A stretch of 64,000 bases of DNA from JBGTGT01 sp051439375 (GTDB taxonomy: Bacteria > Cyanobacteriota > Cyanobacteriia > Cyanobacteriales > Microcystaceae). Below the pieces are notes generated by a model. That model searched no databases. It worked only from the letters and a program-made list of their open reading frames with translations, and was not told the DNA's origin. Made by a program: the position numbers and the translations under genes. Shown here one piece after another: positions 18,766-26,224 of the stretch. The stretch is from contig JBFRWB010000080.1 of NCBI GenBank assembly GCA_051439375.1, forward strand, positions 13,646 through 77,645. The letters run 5' to 3'. The stretch's first letter is position 1, and each line of letters starts with the position of its first letter.

Positions 18766-20298
18766 ATGACCTCAATTTCGCCGTTAGATGCCACTGTTGC
18801 CATTGCCGCTAGTTCTTTTCTCGCAGCCGAGGCCGGCGCAACCATTGCTCGCCAAGGGGGAAACGCAGTGGATGCAGCGATCGCCGCTACGCTTGTGTCT
18901 ATGTGTACTGAGGTAGGAATTATGGCACCCGGAGGAAGTGGTTTCATTACTTTAGCCGCTTCAGATCAAGATCCCATCACAATTGATGCCTATGCAGCAA
19001 TGCCGGGGAAAGGATCAAAAAATATAAGTCCCCATCCACCGGGGGAGAAAGTCACCTTTGACTATGGAGGATTCACAGAGAGTTATATTGGTTATCGTTC
19101 CATTGCTGTACCGGGGATTTGGGCAGGGTTAGCCGCAGCTAGTAAAAGTTATGGTAAGCTGGCGTGGTCAGACCTATTCACCCCAGCCATAGAGATTACA
19201 AAACAAGGATTTCCTTTGTTACAGGGAGGCGCAGAATATTTCCAATTTAGCCATGATGTTATTTTTAACTGGCATCCCCTAAGTAATCAAGTTATCCATC
19301 ACCCAGATGGCCAATTGCGCCAAAAGGGAGAAAGAATTTTTATTCCTGATTTATCGGACTCTTTAGCCTTAATCGCTGAACAAGGCGTTTCTGCTTTTTA
19401 CCAAGGGGAAATTGCTCAAAAAATTGTCGCTGAAATCCAAGCCAATCATGGCCGACTCACTGCCCTTGATTTAGCCACTTATCAAGGGATTTTACGCCCC
19501 TCTATCGCTTTTAAATTAGGAGACTGGGAAATTGCTACAAATCCTGCGCCTGCCATTGGAGGGGCTTGTTTGGCTGCTTTATTACTTGGGTTAGAACCGT
19601 CTTTGAATCTAGCTGAAAGTATAACCTTGTTACAACAAGCTGTCTTAACGTTTCGTGAACAAAATTTTCAGGAAACCGAAGAAACTATCTTAAGCGAAAA
19701 GATACAAACCCTTTTATCCCAAGCCCAATTAGGTCAATTAAAATCCAAATTACAGTCGCCTTCAACGATTCACACCTCAGCCGTTGATCAAGAAGGAAAT
19801 GCTTGTTCTATCAGTGCATCTGCTGGTTATGGGTCGGGGGTAATGGTCGAAAAAACAGGATTTTGGCTCAATAATAGCTTAGGAGAAATTGAACTGCACC
19901 CGTCTGAGGCTGCGCCTCTCCCTGTAGGGAGTCGTTTGATCTCGAATATGGCACCCACTATTGCTAAAAAAAGAGATGGAAGCTTGTTAGCCATTGGATC
20001 ACCGGGGGCTTCTCGCATTACCACCGCTTTATCTCAAGTTTTATATTATTTCATCCAACAGGGTCTTTCTCTTCAAGATGCCATTTCCCATCCTCGTCTT
20101 CATGTTGAAACCACTGAACCTCCTACTGTCTCTTATGAATCAGGTTTGGACCTCAATTTAGGCAATGATTGGCAAACTCGCCCTTTTCCTTCCCATTCTA
20201 TGTATTTTGGTGGAGTACAAGCTGCCTATTTCCATCCACAAACAGGATTATTAGCCGTGGCAGATGAGCGACGAGAGGGAGGGATTGCTTATGGTTAG
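18766..20298 (+). CDS. Gamma-glutamyltransferase family protein
   Basis: The 510-residue Ntn-hydrolase-family protein carries GGNAVDAAIAATLVSMCTE near residue 27, PGGSGFITL, PAPAIGGACLAALL in the middle, and the autocleavage region STIHTSAVDQEGNACSIS, where the threonine of TIH corresponds to the catalytic Thr of the usual TTHxSVVD motif. Substrate-loop sequences LISNMAPTIA and GSPGASRITTAL follow. It would cleave or transfer gamma-glutamyl groups, as in glutathione turnover. No clear signal peptide is visible at the N-terminus, and the protein is about 70 residues shorter than E. coli Ggt. Confidence 0.88.
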   Translation: MTSISPLDATVAIAASSFLAAEAGATIARQGGNAVDAAIAATLVSMCTEVGIMAPGGSGFITLAASDQDPITIDAYAAMPGKGSKNISPHPPGEKVTFDYGGFTESYIGYRSIAVPGIWAGLAAASKSYGKLAWSDLFTPAIEITKQGFPLLQGGAEYFQFSHDVIFNWHPLSNQVIHHPDGQLRQKGERIFIPDLSDSLALIAEQGVSAFYQGEIAQKIVAEIQANHGRLTALDLATYQGILRPSIAFKLGDWEIATNPAPAIGGACLAALLLGLEPSLNLAESITLLQQAVLTFREQNFQETEETILSEKIQTLLSQAQLGQLKSKLQSPSTIHTSAVDQEGNACSISASAGYGSGVMVEKTGFWLNNSLGEIELHPSEAAPLPVGSRLISNMAPTIAKKRDGSLLAIGSPGASRITTALSQVLYYFIQQGLSLQDAISHPRLHVETTEPPTVSYESGLDLNLGNDWQTRPFPSHSMYFGGVQAAYFHPQTGLLAVADERREGGIAYG

Positions 20299-20441
20299 GG
20301 TAATCTGATGTAAGAGGATTGTCATGTTAATTTTTGCTTAAAAATATTGAAATTTTTTGGGAACTCAATTATCCTAAATATCGTCTGGATAGATTTTTTG
20401 ATTGTTCGATCCAGATGTTGCATGAAAGCGAGGTTATCGTG

Positions 20442-20996
20442 ATGATTAGTAAAAATTCCGTCCTTTTAGGCATGGCAGCCGCCGTCTCTGCGTCTGCGAT
20501 CGCCGTTGTTCCTGCTCAAGCAGAAGGTGAAACCCTAGTTGCCCAACTACGAGGCTACAACTTCTTCAGTCCCATCGAAATCGTTGATGATGAGTTTCTA
20601 GAATGGGAATTTATGGAAGACGTGGCTATTGGCCGAGTGGTTGCCAAAGTGGGTGACATCTGTTTTGTTGATTTTCTCCGTCCCGCAGACTTAGACGTTA
20701 GTAGCCAAGTGGGTTCAACGGAAAAACTGGCCTGTGGTTGGCAAATCAACGCTGGAGATGATGTCATCGCTGGTTTTGACGATGATAAATGGGTTATCAT
20801 CGATGAAGATGACTTAAACGTTGTTTATCGGGCTGCACTTCCTGCATGGATTACCCGTTTAGACCTCAAAGAAGAAATGGAAGTTCAACGTACTGCCATT
20901 GATTGGGGTGATAGCGAGCCTGTACAATTAGAGCCGCTACGTCCTCAAGCAACCACCCCTGCACCGGCTCCCGAACCCATTCGTGGACTATGGTAA
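20442..20996 (+). CDS. Exported cyanobacterial hypothetical protein
   Basis: From ATG 20442 the 184-residue protein has a standard signal peptide (MISKNSVLLGMAAAVSASAI followed by AVVPAQA|EG). The frame is open upstream to a TTG at 20334, but only the later start gives an N-terminal signal. The mature part is acidic with many Asp/Glu and Trp and ends in a proline-rich tail. No family function is known; periplasmic location is predicted. A strong terminator follows at 21073. Confidence 0.7.
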   Translation: MISKNSVLLGMAAAVSASAIAVVPAQAEGETLVAQLRGYNFFSPIEIVDDEFLEWEFMEDVAIGRVVAKVGDICFVDFLRPADLDVSSQVGSTEKLACGWQINAGDDVIAGFDDDKWVIIDEDDLNVVYRAALPAWITRLDLKEEMEVQRTAIDWGDSEPVQLEPLRPQATTPAPAPEPIRGLW

Positions 20997-21072
20997 GGTC
21001 AAAATCAATTAATAAGATGAATCAATGTTGATTTCTTAACAATTTTGTTCAAACAAGTGAAGCGAATTAATC

Positions 21073-21114
21073 AAGCGTTGCTCAACTCAAATGAGGAAAA
21101 GCAACGCTTTTGTT
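21073..21114 (+). terminator. Rho-independent terminator
   Basis: AAGCGTTGCT (21073-21082) pairs with AGCAACGCTT (21100-21109) around a 17-base loop, followed by a T-rich run. It lies 77 bp after the exported-protein stop and insulates the dehydrogenase-family gene. Confidence 0.75.
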
Positions 21115-21209
21115 TATGTTTAGTGATCTGATTTTTGTAGCAATAACTACATTTATCTCAAAATATCTTGACTAAGATCCCTAAGACCCTATCTAATTAG
21201 TAATTGATT

Positions 21210-22304
21210 ATGAGTCAGAATCATCCAACAATCGTGGTTATGCACGGTGATCAAACAGGAGAAGAGCTTTTAGTGCAAGCGTTACGGGTTTTGCACCCAT
21301 CTGTGATCCGTCATCCCCTCGACTTTCAGGATTTTGATCTTAGCCTTGAAAATCGGCGTAAAACGAAGAATGAAGTGGTAAAAGCAGCAGCCCAAGCTAC
21401 TCAACACACTGGCCTTTCCCTGAAAGCTGCTACCATTACCCCCGAAGTTCAAGGAGATGTGGGCAGTCCGAACGCTATTTTACGGGAAGACTTAGATGCT
21501 CAAGTAATTCTGAGAACAGGTAGGAGAATTCCTAAAATTAGACCGATTGCAGGAGTTTATTCTCCAATTGCGATTGTCAGAATGGCGGTGGATGACGCTT
21601 ATGGGGCCAAAGAATGGCGAGAGATGACAGAGGAAGGAGACGAAATTGCCTATCGTACATCTCGCATTTCCCGTCGTATTTGTCGATCTGTGGCGGAATT
21701 TACCTTTCAATATGCGAAACGCAACGGGGCTAGAGTGTTTGGAGGTCCCAAATTTACGGTAAGTGCAACTTATGAGGGAATGTTCAAAGAAGAATTAGAC
21801 GAAGCAGCCAAGCGTCATCCTGATGTTCCTTATCAACCGTTGCTTATCGATGCTACTTTTGCTCTTTTATTGCAAACCAGTGGGGAATCCTTGGTGATTC
21901 CTGCTTTAAACCGAGATGGGGATCTCCTTTCGGATATGGTATTGCAAATGTATGGTAGTATCGCAGGATCAGAGAGTTTAGTATTAGGGTTTGATGAGAC
22001 GAGTCAAGCGGTTAAAACGGTGATGGCTGAAGCCCCTCATGGCACTGCACCCGCTTTAATGGGGAAAAATATTGCGAATCCTATGGCGATGATTTTGGCT
22101 TGTGCTGCCCTTTTATCTTATGTTGGCACATCGGAGGCAGATCAGTCCTCTCGCGCGATTTATGAGAGTGTGTTTGAAAGTTTGTATGATGGATGTGCCA
22201 CACCTGATTTGGGAGGACAAATGACGACAAGTGAGTTTACTGATGAAGTGATTCGTCGGGTTAAAACGAAGTTAGAAGCTTGGGCTGCTTTGGGTAATAT
22301 TTAA
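21210..22304 (+). CDS. Isocitrate/isopropylmalate dehydrogenase-family protein; attachment gene of the CAST
   Basis: The 364-residue protein has the family layout: VVMHGDQTGEELL at the N-terminus, the substrate-arginine region AQVILRTGRRIPKIRPI, the metal-binding acids in RDGDLLSDM and the cofactor loop EAPHGTAPALMGKNIANP. It probably oxidises a 2-hydroxy acid, but it differs from canonical LeuB and Icd, so no symbol is assigned. ATG 21210 is preferred over TTG 21204. The gene is intact: the transposon entered exactly at its stop codon, and the TAA is contained in the duplicated TTAAA. The codons for TTSEFTDEVIRR near its end match the CAST's last spacer. Confidence 0.88.
   Translation: MSQNHPTIVVMHGDQTGEELLVQALRVLHPSVIRHPLDFQDFDLSLENRRKTKNEVVKAAAQATQHTGLSLKAATITPEVQGDVGSPNAILREDLDAQVILRTGRRIPKIRPIAGVYSPIAIVRMAVDDAYGAKEWREMTEEGDEIAYRTSRISRRICRSVAEFTFQYAKRNGARVFGGPKFTVSATYEGMFKEELDEAAKRHPDVPYQPLLIDATFALLLQTSGESLVIPALNRDGDLLSDMVLQMYGSIAGSESLVLGFDETSQAVKTVMAEAPHGTAPALMGKNIANPMAMILACAALLSYVGTSEADQSSRAIYESVFESLYDGCATPDLGGQMTTSEFTDEVIRRVKTKLEAWAALGNI
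22221..22260 (+). other. PAM plus protospacer for the CAST homing crRNA
   Basis: ATG at 22221-22223 immediately precedes 22224-22260, which matches spacer 5 of the CAST array at 29 of 37 positions. Mismatches fall at spacer positions 3, 6, 9, 18, 27, 31, 36 and 37. Six are third-codon-position synonymous changes; position 31 is a first-position Arg-to-Cys change. The orientation (PAM 5' of protospacer, insertion downstream) is as expected for type I-guided transposition. ATG is, from memory, the PAM reported for I-B CASTs. Confidence 0.88.
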
Positions 22305-22305
22305 A
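22301..22305. repeat. Target-site duplication, tnsA-side copy (TTAAA)
   Basis: TTAAA directly abuts the TGT end at 22306 and is repeated at 46997-47001 directly after the ACA end. A five-base duplication is the rule for Tn7-like elements. This copy contains the stop codon of the dehydrogenase gene. Confidence 0.93.
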
Positions 22306-22374
22306 TGTTTAACTAAAACTCGGTTGAACAATTTAAAACTCGGTTGAACAATTTAAAATTCGAGTGAACAATTG
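22306..22374. repeat. tnsA-proximal (right-type) transposon end with three abutting TnsB-like sites
   Basis: After the terminal TGTTTAACT come three contiguous 20-bp units at 22315-22334, 22335-22354 and 22355-22374. The first two are identical (AAAACTCGGTTGAACAATTT) and the third differs at four positions. Dense packing is characteristic of the Tn7 right end, where TnsB binds. Confidence 0.9.
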
Positions 22375-22516
22375 TTACATACCTAAACCCTAGCATAAAA
22401 AAGAGAATAGCATAAGGGTATGTCATATAATTTTACTCTTGGCTTTCTCCATTGCTTTAGGGCAGTCAAAATACTGAGGGTACGATTATATTAACTATCC
22501 GACAGAGGACTGACCG

Positions 22517-23323
22517 ATGAGCAGATATACTTGGAGTCCAGCAAAATACGAACGATTTCGCAAAGAAGGTCGAGGAGAGGGAACAGGGAAAAACTACAAA
22601 CCTTGGTTAACCATTCAAGATGTTCCCTCAGATGGACAATCTTCTAGAATTAAAGGATGGAAAACCAACCGAATTCATCATTTGATGTCAAGAAACGAGA
22701 AAAAACTTTTTAATTTCTATGAATGGATAGATGAAGTTGTCGATATACGAGAGCAATTTCCTCTATTAGACTCAAACCTATCACTAAAAATTGCCGAAGA
22801 ATTAGGGATTAAGCACCATAAAAAAAATAATCTAGTTTATGTTCCAACCACTGATTTAAGGGTTACTCTCAAACAAGGAAATCAGATGGTAGAGGTTGGA
22901 CTAAACATGAAACCCTCGGATCAGTTAGACAAAGAGCGGACAATGGAAAAATTTCGCATCGAAAGGCTATATTATCAAGTTAAAGGCATTCAATGGTATC
23001 TTATCACCGAAGAAGAACTCCCCTTTATTTTAACGAGTAATATTGATAATTTGCGAGGAAATTATCGCTTAATAGGATATGGGAATTTAGATGAAAAAAC
23101 TTTATTGAGCTTACTTCCTCTGTTAAAAAGCCGATTACAAAAGAAAAATTGCAGAATCGCCGATATTACTTCAGCATTAGATGAAGAAATGGGGTTTAAG
23201 AAAGCAGTCTTTAATCGTCTTTTTCAATATCTAATAGGTCATAAACAAATTATTTTTGATATAGAAAATATCATGTTAAATCAACTCATCTTTACGAATC
23301 AAATTCTAGAAATTCGAGATTAG
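22517..23323 (+). CDS. tnsA: Tn7-like transposase endonuclease subunit TnsA
   Basis: The 268-residue protein nicks the 5' ends of the element during cut-and-paste transposition and works as a heteromer with TnsB. Recognisable blocks are KLFNFYEWIDEVVDIREQFP, the core of the restriction-enzyme-like nuclease fold, TTDLRVTL with the second acid, and the MKPSDQLDKERTMEKFRIER helix region. A C-terminal winged-helix-like segment follows. ATG 22517 is preceded by GAGG. The 142-bp leader contains an imperfect inverted repeat (ACATACC / GGGTATGT, about 22377-22432) that could be an operator. It lies 52 bp before tnsB. Confidence 0.92.
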   Translation: MSRYTWSPAKYERFRKEGRGEGTGKNYKPWLTIQDVPSDGQSSRIKGWKTNRIHHLMSRNEKKLFNFYEWIDEVVDIREQFPLLDSNLSLKIAEELGIKHHKKNNLVYVPTTDLRVTLKQGNQMVEVGLNMKPSDQLDKERTMEKFRIERLYYQVKGIQWYLITEEELPFILTSNIDNLRGNYRLIGYGNLDEKTLLSLLPLLKSRLQKKNCRIADITSALDEEMGFKKAVFNRLFQYLIGHKQIIFDIENIMLNQLIFTNQILEIRD

Positions 23324-23375
23324 CAAGGACAGACTCAATGTGAAATGACCATGTAGAAAACAGGAGAAAACAGCC

Positions 23376-25340
23376 ATGAATCCGAAAATTGGTATCCACG
23401 AATTGATTGGTTGGCTGAATGCTGACCAAAATATGATAATTGAGAGGGTTTTATGGATCGATGAACAATATTCATTCGCCTTTCTTTATGATATTGAGGC
23501 TAAAAAAGGGTTTCCGAGAGAGATAGCAATGGCGGATCTCTTAGAAGCGATCGAAGACGAAAGAGCCATTAAGATTAGTCAAGATCCTTGGATACGAAGT
23601 AGTCATGATGAAAATTTAACGGATAAGCAGAAGGAAATTAGAGATAAAGCATGGGAAATTATTCGTCCTCTGGCTAAAGCTGAACCTGCTATTTATTTGA
23701 GACAAGAAAGAGGAAAATTAATTAAAAAAACAATTGAATCTTATAACGAAGGTAAAACCCAAGATAAATTAGTAGAGAGAACAGTTTATGGCTATTTAAG
23801 ACGATATTGGCAAAGAGGAAAAAATATTAATGCCTTGCTCCCTGATTTACAGAATTCTTCAGGAAAAGGAAAAAGACGAAAGGCGGGTGAAGCCAAAATG
23901 GGAAGAAAGAAAAAATATCAATCTCATCCCGATATTTATGAAGGTGTTAACGTTACAGAGACAGATCGACAAATTTTTCGACAGACATTGGATCAATATT
24001 ACCTCAATATGTCTGACCTTTCTCTTAGTCATGTTTATATTAGAATGGTGCAGAAATATTATCAAGTAGAAATTGAATTTGATGAAAATAAGGATAAAGT
24101 TGGAGATACATTGATAAAAATCAAGTCTCTTCGCTCAGGTATTCCAACTTTTGAGCAATTTTCCTATTTTTATCGGACTGAATACACACAAATTGAGGTT
24201 TTAGAAAAAAGAAAGGGTAAAAAAGGATTTGGAGCTAACTATCGTCCTTTAACGGGTTCAGCCCATGCTCAAATTTATGGGGTAGGTTCTCAATTTCAAA
24301 TTGATGCCACCACTGCTAACGTTTATTTAATATCAAAGTATAATCCAGAGTTAGTGATTGGCAGACCGACTATTTATGTGGTTATTGATGCGTTTAGCCA
24401 CCTGATAGTGGGGTTTTATGTTGGCTTAAAAGCTCCCTCTTGGGAGAGTGCAATGACAGCTTTAGCGAATGTAGCAACTAATAAGGTCGAATTGTGTCGA
24501 GAGTATGGTGTGGAAATTAAAGAAGAACAATGGCCTTGTGAAGAACTTCCGATGGCCATCTATGCTGATAAGGGAGAAATGCTTTGGAAACCGATAGAAA
24601 CGATTATTCAAAATTTAGATATTGTGGTAGATCAAGCGGCGGCTTATCGTCCTGATTGGAAGGGATTAGTTGAAAGTCGTTTTTGGATTATTCGCAATAA
24701 ACTCGAAAAAATTCTGCCGGGCTATGTTCATCTCTATGTTTTTGTTCAGGAAGATAGCTATAAGGATGCCAAAATTACGGAAAATGTAATTCGTGAGGTA
24801 GCAAAGGAAAAGTTAAAAGTCATTCAACCGATGTTGGATGAGTTGAAAGAGGGTAAACCGTCAGGAAAATATGATGATTTGGGTAAAATTAATATCGAGT
24901 TAGATTGTCAAAATTTAAAACAAGAGATTTCTAAACATTTGAATCAAAGTTTAGATGAAATTACGGAAGAACAACAAAATTCACAGGAAGATGTGCGGTA
25001 TCGGGGATATATTGTCGTCAAGTTATTGAAACTGAACTTAGGAATAAGCGCAGAATTAGCGGCTTACTGTGCAGAAAAAGTTTACAATCGCCAAAAAGCG
25101 GAGGAAAATCTGCAAGCCTTGGTGAATGAGGCTTGTCAACTGGCATTAGGAGGTCAATCTCAGTCAAAACAAGGGAAGTCTTCTAAACCTAAAGATCCCA
25201 AGGATGAAATGGGGAAAATCATTGCAGAAGCGAAGAAAACTGAGCAATCTAATTATGAAGCTCTTAAAGCGCAAGGAATTGTCATTAATCCGCAAAATGT
25301 AGAGGATTTTTTTTCATCAGAGAATCCCACAACCCAATAA
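23376..25340 (+). CDS. tnsB: TnsB transposase fused in frame to the C-terminal part of TnsC (deletion chimera)
   Basis: The 654-residue frame starts as a normal TnsB: N-terminal helix-turn-helix domains, then an RNase-H-like DDE domain with D310 (FQIDATT), D398 (YADKGE) and E433 (GLVESRF). After LPGYVH at residue 452 it does not continue into the expected TnsB beta-barrel and C-terminal region. Residues about 453-600 (LYVFVQEDSYKDAKITENVI, then REVAKEKLKVIQPMLDELKE) read like the C-terminal part of TnsC. CTATGTT occurs at 24722-24728 and again at 24734-24740, at the join. I infer a roughly 1.5-kb in-frame deletion removing the end of tnsB and the AAA+ domain of tnsC. AGGAGA precedes the ATG. 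Confidence 0.85.
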   Translation: MNPKIGIHELIGWLNADQNMIIERVLWIDEQYSFAFLYDIEAKKGFPREIAMADLLEAIEDERAIKISQDPWIRSSHDENLTDKQKEIRDKAWEIIRPLAKAEPAIYLRQERGKLIKKTIESYNEGKTQDKLVERTVYGYLRRYWQRGKNINALLPDLQNSSGKGKRRKAGEAKMGRKKKYQSHPDIYEGVNVTETDRQIFRQTLDQYYLNMSDLSLSHVYIRMVQKYYQVEIEFDENKDKVGDTLIKIKSLRSGIPTFEQFSYFYRTEYTQIEVLEKRKGKKGFGANYRPLTGSAHAQIYGVGSQFQIDATTANVYLISKYNPELVIGRPTIYVVIDAFSHLIVGFYVGLKAPSWESAMTALANVATNKVELCREYGVEIKEEQWPCEELPMAIYADKGEMLWKPIETIIQNLDIVVDQAAAYRPDWKGLVESRFWIIRNKLEKILPGYVHLYVFVQEDSYKDAKITENVIREVAKEKLKVIQPMLDELKEGKPSGKYDDLGKINIELDCQNLKQEISKHLNQSLDEITEEQQNSQEDVRYRGYIVVKLLKLNLGISAELAAYCAEKVYNRQKAEENLQALVNEACQLALGGQSQSKQGKSSKPKDPKDEMGKIIAEAKKTEQSNYEALKAQGIVINPQNVEDFFSSENPTTQ

Positions 25341-25369
25341 AGTGTTTTCCGTCTCTCTATCCTGATGAG

Positions 25370-26224
25370 TTGGTTTATAGTTGGTTATCTCGCTATCAAA
25401 CGAGGGTAGGTGATGTCAATTTTTCGCAAATTCAGCGTAATTGTTTCGGAAAAGCAACAAGAAAGCAATATTATTTAGGTCTGCCGACGAATTTATTAAC
25501 TTTATTAGGTCGTTTGCCTGATGGGTTTCAAATTGAGGTTAATCAATTATTGATGGAACATACCCTATTTCCCTATTATCGAACGTTTTTGACTTATCGG
25601 GAAATTAAGCAATTACAGGAGTTGATGGAGGGAACAAAGGGGAAATCTTTGGCAGTGGTGGCGAGAATCCCTGAATCGCAGTTATATAACCCGAAATATC
25701 TCAAGTTTTGTCCGCAATGTGTAGCGGAGGATATCAAGCAGTATGGGGAGACGTATTGGCATCGCTTACATCAAGTTCCGGGGATGGGGGTTTGTTTAAC
25801 CCATCGGGTGCGGTTGCAGGAAAGTTCGGTATTGGTGGCGAATTTGGGGAAGGCGTTTGTGGCGGCGGATGAGGAAAATTGTGTGGATGATGGGAAGAAT
25901 TATAATGAGGGGATAGTGCAGGGTGTATGGGAATTTGGGAAGAAGATTGAGCGGAAAATGGCGCAGGAGAGTCGTTTTAGTGGTTTATCTAGGTTAAGGG
26001 AGCAGTATGCGAAGGTTTTGCAAGGGAGGGGATTTTTGGATGATGAGGCGAAGTTTGAAGGGGCGATGGTGGAATATTATGGGGAGGATGTGTTAAGGGT
26101 GATTCATCCTGAATTGATGGAGGGTTTGGGGACATACGGCTTAAGTTGGACGATGGGATGTGATTTATTGTGGGAGGTGGATAGGGTGGTTCATTGGTTG
26201 GTTAGGGGGATTTTGTGGGATTAG
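25370..26224 (+). CDS. tniQ: TniQ family target-selection protein, start codon unclear
   Basis: TniQ bridges Cascade and the TnsC/TnsB machinery in CASTs. The product has the YSWLSRYQTR N-terminal block and the zinc-binding region CPQCVAEDIKQYGETYWHRL, continuing HQVPGMGVCLTHR. From TTG 25370 it is 284 residues, but homology begins earlier, at FPSLYPDEL encoded from about 25346. The frame is open from 25289 without ATG, GTG or TTG before that block. It overlaps the end of the tnsB/tnsC frame in the -1 phase, with T8 at 25307-25314 between them. Initiation could be at ATC/ATA or by frameshifting. Length fits a short TniQ, not TnsD. Confidence 0.87.
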   Translation: MVYSWLSRYQTRVGDVNFSQIQRNCFGKATRKQYYLGLPTNLLTLLGRLPDGFQIEVNQLLMEHTLFPYYRTFLTYREIKQLQELMEGTKGKSLAVVARIPESQLYNPKYLKFCPQCVAEDIKQYGETYWHRLHQVPGMGVCLTHRVRLQESSVLVANLGKAFVAADEENCVDDGKNYNEGIVQGVWEFGKKIERKMAQESRFSGLSRLREQYAKVLQGRGFLDDEAKFEGAMVEYYGEDVLRVIHPELMEGLGTYGLSWTMGCDLLWEVDRVVHWLVRGILWD

